DNA from: Rosellinia necatrix
Taxonomy: Eukaryota > Ascomycota > Sordariomycetes > Xylariales > Xylariaceae
DNA length: 64,000 bases
Direction: 5' to 3'
Assembly: GCA_021209875.1 (NCBI GenBank)
Contig: JAGYVD010000007.1
Span: forward strand, 3,472,001 to 3,536,000
Below are positions 12,949-25,327 of this stretch, piece by piece (within the stretch, counting starts at the first letter, position 1; every line of letters begins with the position of its first letter). The notes under the pieces were generated by a model that was not told the origin of the DNA, ran no database searches, and worked only from the letters and a program-made list of their open reading frames with translations. The position numbers and the translations under genes were made by a program.

Positions 12949-12982
12949 ACCTACCAACTACCTACTTAGTAGGTAGGTTTAA
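12949..12982. repeat. CCTAC/GTAGG inverted repeat
   Basis: The arms AACTACCTACTTAG and TAGGTAGGTT are nearly complementary with a very short loop. Same base composition and motif as the other TAGG/CCTA tracts. Confidence 0.65.
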
Positions 12983-15907
12983 CCTAGTTATCCTTACTTA
13001 GGTAAGCAGAAGCCCATACTTTGACCTTTACTTCATCTATGCGTCTTCTGTACTTCTTCTACCCAACCACCTAACCTACCTTACTTAAATATCCGAACGC
13101 CATCCAGTACATCGTACAGCACACCTCGAAAATTCACCTTGGGACGCGACTGTCTACATGGGGATCTATGCATCTGCGCACCTATGTAGGATAACATAAC
13201 ACGGATCTTACCCCACACCACTGGACGGTGCTGATGGGCACCACCACGCCGCGCAGGCTATCAACGTCGTAGATGTGCTTCTAGTCTTACTCCCAGCCGC
13301 GAATAACAACGATATGGCAAATCCCGAAGGCACCTGAGGAAACCCATGAGAAATTGTATAGCCAGGATCGTATGATGTCCTAACGGCCATGCGTTGTGGG
13401 GTATTAACAGGGCTCATCCATCGGTCGGCTTCCCGCTCGCTCCGAGATACCGAGTTCAATGATGTCAGGTCTCTAAAGCAGCCAGGCATGCATTTCGATG
13501 CCATGTGCCCTAGTAAGGGAATCAGTATGAGGCGTCCATCAGTAGCACCCATAGGCCATGCCTCGTGATGCCTGCCCAGCTCAAGTCCGCTATCGTGACC
13601 CGTCTTGCCACTGGACAGCGAGTTTTCTCAGTTCTCAACCCAAGTTCTCAAGGCAGCCGGGCTGGGTCGGCGATATTACGGGTAAAAATACCTTGTCGAT
13701 TCGTCTTACTGCGTCATCTCTACAGGTCAATTTGGCAATTTGAACCTTACGCTCGATCTTGAACCCCGACACGGTTCTAATCGCACTTACTATCTGCGAC
13801 CAACCAAGTGAGACCACACCACAAGGAAAAAGGATACTTCCGTCAGTGGTGGGCAGCCCGTGAAAGCCTCCTGCCCACTAACGGCAACACGGTCCCAGCA
13901 TGGGATGGATACCAATACCAACCAGGGTCGATAAATTGGCCACCTGCAATCAAACGCGTCGTCAATAAGCTAAATCTTACCTATCCATACACTAGTACAA
14001 GTTCAACTTGAACGCATTATGTAGGTTTGGTGAGAAATCAGGAAAAGAAACAGAAAAGGTCGGATTTGTCGAGGCCATCCCAATGCTGCTCCTTCCACTC
14101 CTGCTTCCGCTCTGCATCCCACTCTGCCTCCCACTCTTATGGCCAATTAATTTATCAGCGCTGAGAGATACAAGCCTGCTTATGGCGGGCTTTTGATTCT
14201 CCTGTGATAGCTGTAGTGGTGGAGTCGTCCTCCTCAACCTCTTTCCCATATGTGTTAACCACTGCTCTTGCGAGCGCCCCAGATAATTCTCTACATATAT
14301 TATACTGCAAGCGCAATAAGGCCAATTTATCGGAGAATTCGGAATATTGGGACTGCGGAGTATCCAGCCCTATGGTTCCGCCGCGCGACGGTTTGTCGTC
14401 GGACGAAACTATTACTGTAATTTGGTTTCACTTGAAGCAGTCAGCAAAATATCGCTTCGAACTCCCCTGGCTTAGTCTAACATCATGACGTTTTAACGGG
14501 GCGCTGCAGGAATGATCGTGCACGGGACATCAAACATTCAGCACGCCCATGCTATCCTGGAGATTCACCAAGGACGACTAGAAGGAATCATAATGACAGA
14601 AGACATTTTGTTCCGATTTTTCGGTCCCGTTCTAAAACGATAATCTGGGGTCTTGGCTTTCCCCAGCCAGCTTTGTGTCAAACCATAAGGGGAGTTTGGT
14701 GGCTGGATCCTGCAGGCCAAGATGATTATTGAGGCTTCGGGTATAGGATCTATACTACGGAATACCTTGAAACTCGCTCGCATGGTGGGTGTGGTTGCTG
14801 CGATGCGGATATTTCTCAGCTGATAGTCCAAACCTGTGAGCGGCGCAGCTGAATACGCAACCAGGAGTGGAATAGATAACGGACTGGTCCCGTTACCTCG
14901 CTTGCTGTTGCCTGCACCATGCGGCACGATCCCTTTTGGTTTGGAGAACTTATGCAGTTTATCGTGCGACGGAACCGCGCGACGGCGCGACGGTGTAGAA
15001 TAGGGCTGGCTGACAGATTTGGAACTGCTTGGAGGGATCGACCTGGCCGCTGTGGAGAAATTTCACCGAATCCCGGTCCGTCCAATACCAAATGCGACTG
15101 CATCTATTTAGATGCTCCCAGAATGGTCCCTCAATTCTGAAACTGGCCGAGCTATCCGTCGATCTGCCTGTCGGGACTTTTAATTCCTCATAGGAGCGGG
15201 GGGACGCCACGTTGGCCGGCATTGCGTATGTGCATTTGGTCCTATTACGTTGGATTGGTAGGTGCCTCTGGGGTCGTGGCGTAGGCCAACGTAAGAAAGC
15301 CATGCTCGACCCAAGGGACGGGGCGGTCGGCTACCAAGGCAGCTACATACAATCTAAGTGGCTTCTGGTGGGAACCAGCGCACTCGTTATCCCGGTATCA
15401 CCACCTAAGCATAATACGTAAAGCGAGTTGGGAAGACCTCAGAAATAGTCTTTTCGCCGGATGCGTACTTGAACCCTACCATGAGACGAATACCTACATG
15501 ATAGCACAAGAACAACGGCGACACTAAAACGAAAACGGACAAAATGCACAACCCTGGTTACTGCGTGTAATACCTGTCAGAAAACTTGTACCACTTTTTA
15601 GACAGGGTCGGCTTATGCACGAAAACATATACAATGGAGTTAATCTGCACAGGATACCCTTTAGCTGGGAGTAAGATGCATATATTTGAGGAAGGGCTAG
15701 CAAATGGGGAGATCGATACCGATATTCCGGCCTCAATATGCATTCTGGGCAATGTCTATTCGGTTTATATTTTGCGAGCTCATCTACCGAGTATATTATT
15801 CCAACAATTCTCGTCACACCATACTTTATCCTAGGCCGTATACTCAGCATGTACCCCTTGTACCCTAGTCAAGACCTTGGGTATCCCCCCCCTTGCCGCA
15901 GGATAGC

Positions 15908-16820
15908 CTAGACACCGCCGCCTGAGCATCGGATAACTTGACCTGGAAAAGGGGTAAGCTGATGCACTCGTATCGCGAAGCGCAAAGGAAAAATAAGGGG
16001 ACTGACCATTGATCCACTCGCCCTCCTCGCTAATCAAACAGTAAACGACCTTTCCGACGTCTGACGGCTCACCAACACGGTCAAGAGGGCACATCTTGCG
16101 AAGGCCCTCCTTGATGACATCGACCGGCATTCCCTTGTATCCGCCGGGAACGTAGTGCCAACTGTTCTCATCAAACATATCGCTCTGGATACCACCAGGA
16201 GCGATGGCGTTACAGGTGATGCGCTTACGGCCGCAATCAACGGCGAAGGCGCGTGTGAAACCCTCAACGGCAGCCTTGGAGCCAGCGTATAGGGCGTGGT
16301 TGGGGATGCCGCCCATCTGAGCAGCGATAGATGAGGTTAGTACGATGCGTCCACCCTCACTGCAGTGCTTGAGAGCCTGCTGGGCGACGAAGAACTGGCC
16401 ACGGCAGTTGAGGTTGAAGACCTGATCGAACAATTCCGGGGTGACATCAGTCTCCTCGCACCAGACCTCCATACCCGAGTTGGAGACCACATAATCGATG
16501 CGGCCGAAGTGAGCTAGGGCCTTCTGGAAAAGCTCGGCGACCTCGGCCGGCTTGGATATGTCAGCCTGCAGGGCCACCGATTTAGAGCCAAGCTTCGCCA
16601 GCTCCTTGACCACAGCCTCAGCTGACGAAGCGCTGCGGCCGTAATTGACCGCGATCGAGGCGCCGCGCTTGCCTAGCTCTAACGCGATGCCTCGTCCAAT
16701 ACCGCGGCCCGCGCCTGTTATCAGGGCCACCTTGCCGGCCAATGGCTTAACCTGATTACTCATAGGCTGTGACGAGGCAGAGTCGTCCAGGCCTTGCGCC
16801 GAAGTGGCTGAGGGAGACAT
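15908..16820 (-). CDS. 4HNR: Hydroxynaphthalene reductase (SDR), DHN-melanin pathway
   Basis: Exons on the minus strand: 16820-16007 and 15942-15908, with a 64-bp intron 16006-15943 (donor GTCAGT, acceptor CAG). Splicing gives 282 residues ending NGQVIRCSGGGV. Reading through the intron would instead give an unrelated tail, so the intron is required. It is a classical short-chain dehydrogenase: cofactor motif TGAGRGIG at 35-42, NSG at 114-116, catalytic Ser164, Tyr178 and Lys182 (YAGSK). That numbering matches the Magnaporthe trihydroxynaphthalene reductase as I know it. It reduces tetra- and/or trihydroxynaphthalene to scytalone and vermelone with NADPH. The C-terminal residue is Val282 in an SGGG-hydrophobic ending, closer to the tetrahydroxynaphthalene reductase type. 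Substrate preference is inferred. Confidence 0.93.
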
Positions 16821-19800
16821 ATCGACTGACTTGATTAACTTGATTGTGGTGTAGAGCCAGATAGGGAGGGGGAAGCGACAAGGAAGGGTGGAGATAAGGA
16901 ATGCGCAGTACGACTCGAGCTGTATGGGGCGGAAAGATAGAGAGAAAGGGAGGAAGAAAGAGGACCTGGGGTGTTTTACAATGATGGGCTCGTTAACGGC
17001 TTTTCTCTCTTATACCGAACGCGGATCAACTACCTCTGGAACCCCGGTACGGAGGACGAACACACCGTTTGGGGAAGTTTAGACAGGGTGCCAGCAGCCG
17101 TCGGAGACAGCGCACGCCAATATCCGGGAACAAGTGGCTGCAAGACCGCGCTTGGCACCAGCTGCGCTGTCCCCAGCACCGGCCGACAACGCGTCTGCGT
17201 CCATCCGCCGTGGCACCCTTGTGTTTGCCTTGACGACGGCCGAGACGGCCCAAGTCACCCCGTAGAACACAGAACTCTCCCTCCCCCACACCCGGGGATC
17301 AGTAAACTCTCGATATCTGCCAGGGGGCCACGAACAGTCGTCACGCAGCGAGTCGACAGCGATTCCGCGGGCGAATACCAGTGGTCTGGTAACTCGAGAT
17401 TCCCCCAGCTGACTGACGGTGCTGGCTCCGTACCTCGGTCGGGGTTTAGACATGTCCACACCCCCATCCCCATCGGACTTCCGGCTGAGACTTCCCCAAT
17501 CCCAGAGACTTGGGCAAGCGTGTAGCGACGGAGGCCGACGCAATAAATAGCCCATTGGGAGATAACACTGATTCTGTGATGGGTTAGAAGATGGTCTAAA
17601 TTCCCGAGGTTCAAGACGGAATTGGAGCGCACCATGGGCTCTGAGGAGGTTAGGTAGGGTAAGTGAGGTTTTTGGTAGGTTCCTAAAGCGGCCATGGTCG
17701 AAATTTTGATTGGTGCGACTATGCATCTATCGCCATATTTAGTTAAACGGTATTTAGGAAATGGGAATTCGGCCTACTACCTACCACCTACTTAGGCACT
17801 GAAGTTGGTACTTATCTAACCATCTAACTAATCTAAACCTTATCTAGGCGATAGATAGATAGGTAGGTAGGTAGGTAAGTTATATCGAGTGGTAGGGTTG
17901 GTTATTGCGATCTCCTTAACCCCCCAACCTTTCCCTACCTACCCACGAGCTCAAGCTAAGGTATGTATAGCTACGGTATGTATAGGCTACGATACGTATA
18001 GCTCAGGTATGTATAACGAGGGTAGCATCCCTGACATCACAGGTGGGTAGATCGATCTCCCATTCCTGCGCGGACGTTGATCCGGGAGGGCGAACGGCTA
18101 GCTTGGTCAGCCAGCACTGTCACGTTTCAAGATCTACGCTCCTCGTCCATCCTTGGCCGAAACGAGGCTGGCCTTCCAAAATGTCGCTAAAGTACGGGAC
18201 AATTGACCTGCAGACGACAGAGGTGCCTATCAGCTCCCCTAAATACCCGAATGCGACTCTTCCGGTACGGAGAGCAACCGCGGATAAACCTTAGCGTCCC
18301 CGCTGCACCGGTCGACAGGATCGCTGCGTCATCCATGGTAAACACCAGCGACATAGGGTGGTATTGATAGATACGGGATGGTGTTGTTTGCTTAGCCGTC
18401 GCCACTTACGGCTCGAGGCCCGTCGAGTGTGTCGTCGAACGTGAAACTGGAGGGTCTACGCATGGGACCTCTCCCATTGCTATATATAGGGGCTAGCAGG
18501 GATCAGCGTTCGCGCAATTGCCCTGGTCGAATACTCCAGATCTGTGGCTGCCTGTCTAGTGTATGGGAGTCGCAGCATGCACTAACCTCCGCCATAGCCA
18601 TGGAGGAGGAGTCGCCCCCGGGATTTCCGTCGCCCTGACTCCGCGACTCCGCAGTGAGAAGAGCGCGGTGCCGGGGGTCGCAATTCCAGTTCACTACCGA
18701 CGAGCTGGTGCCGAATCCTAGGCATATGGGGCTTACCGTCGATCCCCTTCTTGCGCGTCTTCCCTGCGCGATAGCTTGAGGGGTAGATATTGCCGGTTAC
18801 GCAGGGCGTGAACTGATCGAGCATCCCCCTCTTACCCCCCCCCTTACCCCCCTTACCCACCGACGCTCCCGCCGAGGACATGGAGGTAGGTATGCAAGTA
18901 ATAACCCCTGCATTTGCTCGACCATGCAGATGATTGCATCGCACTGAACAAGGGACCCCCTCAACCCCTAGTGTACACACACTCGTCGTGCCTAATTCCG
19001 AGCAAGTCTGTCACGATAACGCCAGGGTTATCTGTACCACCCAAGGGACATTCGCGGTGTTTTCGATGTTCTGTTGTGCGCCGAAAACCGTCTGGCTCCT
19101 CTCCAAGGCGAGCGCCCAATGGTCCACCAGCACCAGCACAACACCACAACACCACGACACCACACCCAGATGAACATGTCGTGCTTCCGGAAAAGCCAAG
19201 AGATAGGTTGCCAAGAAGCAGATATAGGATAAACCCTCTATATCTCACAGCGAACTTTTACACAATCTCGGGGTTTGGTTCGTTTAAGCATCAAACCACC
19301 ACCCTGGCCGGTCGTTCAGTCCAGCCTTGGCAATCATGCGGGCGAGATCTAAGTACACACGGTGGCGGGTGCTCACATAATCATTGATAGACGCAAAGGC
19401 GCAACACCCTGGCGTGCCTGGCTCCTGGGTGAACTTTAATAGTGTGTACGCACATCGCCAAGAACAACAGATCTCACGTCGAGTACAAAAGTGCCCCCCC
19501 AGTGAGATGCGCGGCGACAAGGATCCGCGTTAGATGCAGGCCGGAAGTATCATCAAATCTTCCACGCACTAATAATGTGGTGCGACGACACCGTATCTAG
19601 CAACATTAGGCGTAAACAGAGTAGCAGTAGCAGTAGCTGGTTGCTTTCTCGGAAGCCTTAATACACATATCTTACGAGCTCCGAACTTATCTTCTAAGTT
19701 CTGTCATTTCTAAACTAACTTTTGGCGAGTTTGATTAGTTAGTGGCAAAGCGGCATGAAGGGTATCGTCAGCCGCCGCCTCCCAAAGTCCGCCCAAGCGA

Positions 19801-22066
19801 ATTTCTCGCGGGAACCCTGTCGGTTCGGCTCTGGCTCTGGCTGTGGCTGTCAACTGCCACCACCGCCAAGTTGGAGCTACCAAAGTTGTCTGACCACCAG
19901 TCGGCTTAATTTATCGTATTGCGCCGCAACTGACCATGGGGGAAGGGACCCAACGTATCTGTAAGTCGCAGAAGACGGGCGATTAGCGTCGTGGAGAAGC
20001 CGGGGTTACGTTTATGGTGGAGGCAGCTATTATCGTGCTAGGCTCCAAGAGCCACCACCACCCACGGTAACGCCTCTCTCTCCATAAGGCTGATACGGGA
20101 CTTACGAGCAAAACTAGTACAAGTTCGGTCCTAGTATCGGCCGCTAAGCTAGGACGTGGTTTACAGTATGGTATGTACGGGTAGGCCCGGCGTGGATCTA
20201 CCACTGGCACCCACCAATCCTGGGCTTCGAACGTTCCCTTCCCTTCTACCAGCGGATGATCAAAATAAACGGAGTGATGAGAGACTACGCTAACAGGGAG
20301 AGAAAAGAAATAAAAAATATAATAGAATCCAACTATATCTAGATACATGCGGCAGAAAAGTCCTGCCCGTCCGGTTTTGGTAAATGGCCTGACCTACCCT
20401 CGTCTTGCTGATCTCACTGCTGATATCATGAACAGGTTGGCGCTCTCGTTTACGTTTAATTACCTGGGGTGGCGAGATAACCCGGCAGGGCAATATAAAA
20501 AAAAACCATGACTGTAGGTTTGTCAGCGGCATCCAAGGAGAGACCAAGGTTCGAAACCCTGTTTACCTTAAGCAGTCTACAACTTTCGCGCGACCATTGC
20601 TCTCGGCTGTAGAGTTTTGGGTGGGTGTATCAATTACGCATGATAACTAATGCTAAAAAGACGCGGCAAGGAATGAAAGAGGGGATAAGCATATGGTTTT
20701 AGCACGAAGATGGCCGATCGATATACTTAGCAAAATGTAAGACGATTGAATGCCATGTCCACACCCATAATAATGCTTAACTACCTAGCCTAGGATCTAA
20801 GCCGTGCGGGATCCCGTGGTTTGCAACTAATTGCTTAGCAATCTCCAATATGAACTGTGTAATCTCTAGGCATGAATCAACTAGACACAATATCAAGCCA
20901 TGCTAGGTACAGAACCTGAACCGCTAATGTGGCAAATGTAGAATGTAGTCTTCATCTCTGTTCCGTTACCGGTCCCGTCCGGTAATGCGAGATGGACAGA
21001 CAGGCACACACTTACTGCCCAGCGAGCGAGTTCTCATCGCCCCCTCTGTATCTCTCTCTCTCCTCCTCCTAAAAGAAACTCTTGAAACGCCGCAGCAAGG
21101 TTCCCCCTTCCTCACTCCCTTATCGAACGCCTTGCCAATGCCACCGGATGCCGGAACTGATACCATTCTAGAAAGCCCGATGAACCCATTCCTCCCAAAA
21201 GCAAAAAAAAGAAAAACCAGGAAGATAGGTAGGTCTAAGCAGATCCTAACCCAAGCTCGTAAACTCCGTAATTTTGTGTCGGTCTTGTTTTAAGGATATT
21301 TTTATATTTTTCGTATTTTTTTTTTTTTGAGTTATTTGTGTTTGTGTTTGTAATCGTCGTAGCAGTCATAAGCGAGTGTCCCGATCGAGCTGCCAGAAAC
21401 GCCGATCGCATTTATCATGAATCATTCCGGATTCCAGTTCCATGTAGTAAAGAGTATTGAAGGGGTAGGGAAGAAAAAAAAAAACCGCCGGCGTGGTTTT
21501 GAACGCTGGATGTGTATATAAATGTGAATAATGATGTAGCAAATATGAAGGCATATATTCTCGCCTCATGGTAATAATGGCCCAGGCCACTACTTGATAT
21601 GTATAAAATCCATTCCAAATACACAATGCAGGTTTCGCCCACCACGGGTCGGGAACTGAGCTTCTTGCTTCTTTCGTTGGGATAATCTTGATAGCGAAAC
21701 AAAACAAAAAAAGAGGGGGAGGAGAGGGGCGAGAAAAGGGAAATACCGCACAAACATCATTGGAATTCGGTTGTCTAGTGGGTATATTCTGCTCAGCGTT
21801 GTTTGTACACAACTTAAAAGAGGCGGCAATCGAATACGTAGATACCTGATGTTGCAGACAAGATATTGGGTATAGGAAACACAGGGCACGTCAAGTATGG
21901 CCGGGCCGTGAGATAAAAAGAGGCAAAATAGGGGATAAGTCAACTCTTTACGCCTCGCTCAATGCACGAAAGAAACTGCCGTTGTGCCGGGTGTCTAAGA
22001 GAGAACAGGAAATAGCCTTTATAGGAAATAATCCGAATACGGGGGAAGGGGGCCATAGAGATATCC
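16821..22066. other. Intergenic region upstream of the reductase, no supported gene
   Basis: About 5.2 kb between the reductase start and the stop of the CMR1-type gene, so it holds the reductase promoter. Overlapping ORFs at 16971-17525 (+) and 17079-17726 (-) show no conserved character. A TAGG/CCTA tract lies at 17774-17880 and a degenerate GTATGTATAGCT repeat at about 17960-18016. No RNA gene or mobile element recognised. Confidence 0.55.
17774..17880. repeat. CCTA/TAGG-rich tract
   Basis: CTACTACCTACCACCTACTT on the left and ATAGATAGGTAGGTAGGTAG on the right, separated by about 50 bases that also contain ATCTAACT units. The arms are inverted with respect to each other. Confidence 0.75.
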
Positions 22067-25000
22067 TTATACGCCCCAGGCCTGAGCCAGCCGACCGATC
22101 TTGCGCTTAATACCGTCGGTGAAGCGGGAGGCGGCGCCAGAGCCCAGTAGGTTCAGGGCGAAGGTGAGGATCTCCGGGGGATTATCGAGGTTCGTGTTGG
22201 TGCCGTTGGGGTTGGACAGCACGGCGGTGCCCTTATGATTCCACACCATCCACAGGCCCGGGTCCTCGGGGCCGACCTGGTCGATGGCGATGGGGGAGAG
22301 CTGGGACGATCCGGTCATTATCCCGCCTACGCCCATCGGCAGACCCATGCCGATACCGCCCTGGCTCGACTGCTGCTGCTGCTGCTGTTGCTGCTTCCGC
22401 AGGATGCTATCGGCCCAGAGGATCATGATCGCGCGGTAGACGGCCGCGCTCCACCACACGGGTAGCCGGTTCGCCGGGATCGTCCGTATTAGCCGTATCA
22501 CCTGGCCGCAATGGTACACGGCCTCGCCGCCGGGGCGGAAGCAGTGCGCGCGCCTCGGCGACTGCTCCCATATGCTGCCGTGCAGCCGCGCGAGCGCCTC
22601 GATCGCGGGGAAGTTGGTGAGGCCGTTGAGCGCGATGAGGTGGTAGAGCACCAAATTGGTCATGCTCGCGACGCACGTAGGGTCCGTGCTGAGGTGAACG
22701 GTGACGGTGCGGAACCATTTTTGGAGCAAACTTTGCACATCATGCTGCTGGCGCATCCCCGCGTGGTTGTTCGGTGCATTGCTAGCGCCGCCGTTATCAT
22801 TGGTGTTGCTGTTACCTGCGATTGGGGACATGGCCGGCATGCTCGAGATGTCAGCGAAGTAGTTCGATATCTCCTGCTGATGCCATTGCAAGGCATGCAG
22901 GGGATGGAGGAGCAGCCGCAGCTGGCAGGGCGTTAGGCTAGACATCTGTTGGGAGGCCGTGTTATCGCACACGAACTCCTGGAACAGCACGCTTAGGGAG
23001 GGCGTCAGCAGCGCCGGGGTACTGCGTAGCTGCTGGAGGCCGGCATCGGCCGGGAGGTTGGACATGGCTTGTACCGCGGCCACCCACTGGTCAGCGCTCT
23101 CCGATGCCCACAGCTGTTCGGGACCGGGCAGCGGCGCATAGATTTTGCTGGTGGCCAGCATGGGTGCCGTGTCGTGGAACAAGCTGAGCTCCTGGTCGAC
23201 CATAACCCAGTTGTATACGAGCCTAGGCGAGAAAGTACGTATCAGCGCGGGCTGACGCTTTCAGCTATTCGAGAGTGCCTGCAGCTTGCGTGGGGGAAGG
23301 GAGGAGAGGGAGGGGAAATCGCACAGCCCACGAGAAGCGCCAATGAACACGTACCTATTTTTCGTTTCCTGCTCGAGCCAAGAGCGCCATTCCTTCTCCC
23401 TATTGTTCACGTCGTTGTACGAGGTAGTTGGCAGCCAGGATTGCTGCGACTCGAACATCCCGGCATGCGTTAACATCTGTCATTTAATGCTCCCGGTTAG
23501 TTCCGTTCGTGTATGAGCCGAGGCAGGAAATGCATCGTCTTAGAAGAGTGTGAGAGTGTCTTACGGAAATATACATCCCCCGCTGGCCCATGGCAATGTC
23601 CATCAGCCACTTATCGCCGCTCCAGGCCCCCGATAGAGTGAAAAGTAGGGCAGAGCGGTGTACCGTCGGGTCGGCGCACATCTCGACATTCTTCTCGACG
23701 ATGTCGAGTAGTGATATTCGGCAGGTCTCGATGAGGCCAGTAGAGAGCACTCGTGCTTCATCGATCGGGACAACGGAGGCGCCCTGTGCGATCATCAGTA
23801 GGACCAAGAGGGTAGAGGTCTGATTATCTTCGATCATTTGGTTGGGATCGACACGGCTAGTAGACACGAGTGAGTAGAAAAGGGAGAGGTTGCGAGCGTA
23901 GTTCTGTAAGAAGTAGTCGAGGATCCCAGATGGGGGCAGGGTGAGGAAGGCGGCTGGCCTGTACCGGTGGTTTCGGTCGGGAGGGCCTTCGCGGTGGATG
24001 TCCAGAGCCTTGTGCAGGAATGTCTGGGCAATGGCAAGCATGCTGTCCCGAGTCTGCCCCGTCATGGGCACCACTGCCGCTATACCAGCGTTGTCTCGCC
24101 GGGCCGTCTCCAGAGATGCCGCCAACGTTGTCCAGACGCCCACCTGCCTCAGCTTCTGTTCCAAGCACTCCAGATGAATCCTAGCAGTGCGTGGGCAGCT
24201 TCCCGAGTACCTCACGGGATTACACCGGGCCAGCGGCCAGCCGGACTCGGCAACCATCATTGCCTCAAATTCCGGGATGGCACCGTCCACCGGGTTGGGG
24301 GAATGCACTGACAAGGGTGTCGACACCGCGCTTGAGGATTGCTCTAGATTCGGGGTCGAATTCGGGGTGTAATCCGGAAACGGCGGTATCGAGATATCAA
24401 CTATCGGGTCCATGCTCACAGTGTATCCATTCCCATAATTATCGAAATAGGATTCCCATCCTGGCAGCTCGTTGCCTATTGTGTAGTCGGCTCCTACTTG
24501 CATGGCTTCGTTAACCCCGCCTATATCGGGAGCTTGCGTGTGACCGAAGTTCGCAGGGCTGATGTGCATTGCGATCGGTGACATGTGATCGATCCCACCA
24601 TCGTATAGTTTCATTTGGTTGTCCGTAGACATAAGGATATCATCATGTGGCGCTGTAGTTTTCATATGCATGTTGTAAATACCAGCACTGGGGTCCATGT
24701 TGATGAACGAGGTGGCCACCGCCGTAGGCACTAGCGCCGGCGAGGGTGAGGGCAAAGGCAATTGCACTGACGCTGGCGTGGCCGGTTGAACGGGAGCCGG
24801 CCTAGTCTGACCATTTGCCGATGTGCTTGCCGCTGCGTTCGCCCGTCGGATATTGGCCTTCTTTGACAGCCGCTTAGCGAAGCGCTGCTTGCATGGCAGG
24901 TTCTTCTCTCGACACCTCCCACACGGCTCTTGTTTGTCGCATCCCGTCTTCGCTTGCGAGCACTCGGTGCAAGCAATACGATTCGGACCTTCGATTGATT

Positions 25001-25327
25001 TAACGTCGCCCGTATCAGTCCCCATCGGACTTTTGGGTTGGTGGTATGTGTTATAGTGTCTCTGCAGGAGATCTCTGAAGTAAAGGGTTCGTTAACACAA
25101 GCCGAACATCATGGAGCTGATGAGGGTAATGAATACGGTAGGCAGTACCTTCTGGAAAACGCAAGTTGGCACTCTGTGCAGCGATACGGTTTCACGTTCG
25201 TGTCTTGGTTATGATTAGCATCCCCTGGGGTCGTCATTACAACTGAATATCACTTACGGGTCGGCAAATGTCTCTCTAGATGTTCCTTTCTAGTAAACTT
25301 TTTTCCACAATATGCGCAGTATATCAT
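22067..25327 (-). CDS. CMR1: CMR1-type melanin regulator (two C2H2 fingers + Zn2Cys6)
   Basis: Five exons on the minus strand: 25327-25258, 25203-25149, 25074-23565, 23476-23355 and 23222-22067. All junctions are GT-AG and the phases agree (70+55+1510+122+1156 nt), giving 970 residues, close to the usual CMR1 length. Two C2H2 fingers lie at 4-24 (CAYC...H20, H24) and 32-53 (CTEC...H48, H53). A Zn2Cys6 cluster follows at 77-103 (C77, C80, C87, C93, C96, C103). The combination of both zinc-finger types is diagnostic of the Cmr1/Pig1 family, which activates the melanin PKS and reductase genes. After a disordered stretch there is a fungal-specific regulatory region, including NWVMVDQELSLFHDT, then a polyQ run encoded near 22371-22395. 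The short first exons would be missed by ORF calling. Same strand as the reductase. Confidence 0.95.

Larger units (their letters stand above)
11277..15907. other. Intergenic region between convergent AflR-like and reductase genes, no supported gene
   Basis: About 4.6 kb holding the 3' flanks of two convergent genes. The longest ORF (11638-12255, plus strand) has no recognisable domain and starts at a non-ATG codon. Palindromic TACCTA/TAGGTA tracts occur at 12598-12644 and 12949-12982. I see nothing else that I can name. Confidence 0.55.

Noticed and set aside
16971..17726. Overlapping ORFs of 184 and 215 codons on opposite strands upstream of the reductase
   Set aside because: Both lie in G+C-rich promoter DNA where stops are rare, and neither translation resembles a protein family.
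20490..20570. Possible tRNA suggested by a B-box-like GGTTCGAAACC
   Set aside because: No matching A box upstream, the T stem has a mismatch and no acceptor stem can be formed.
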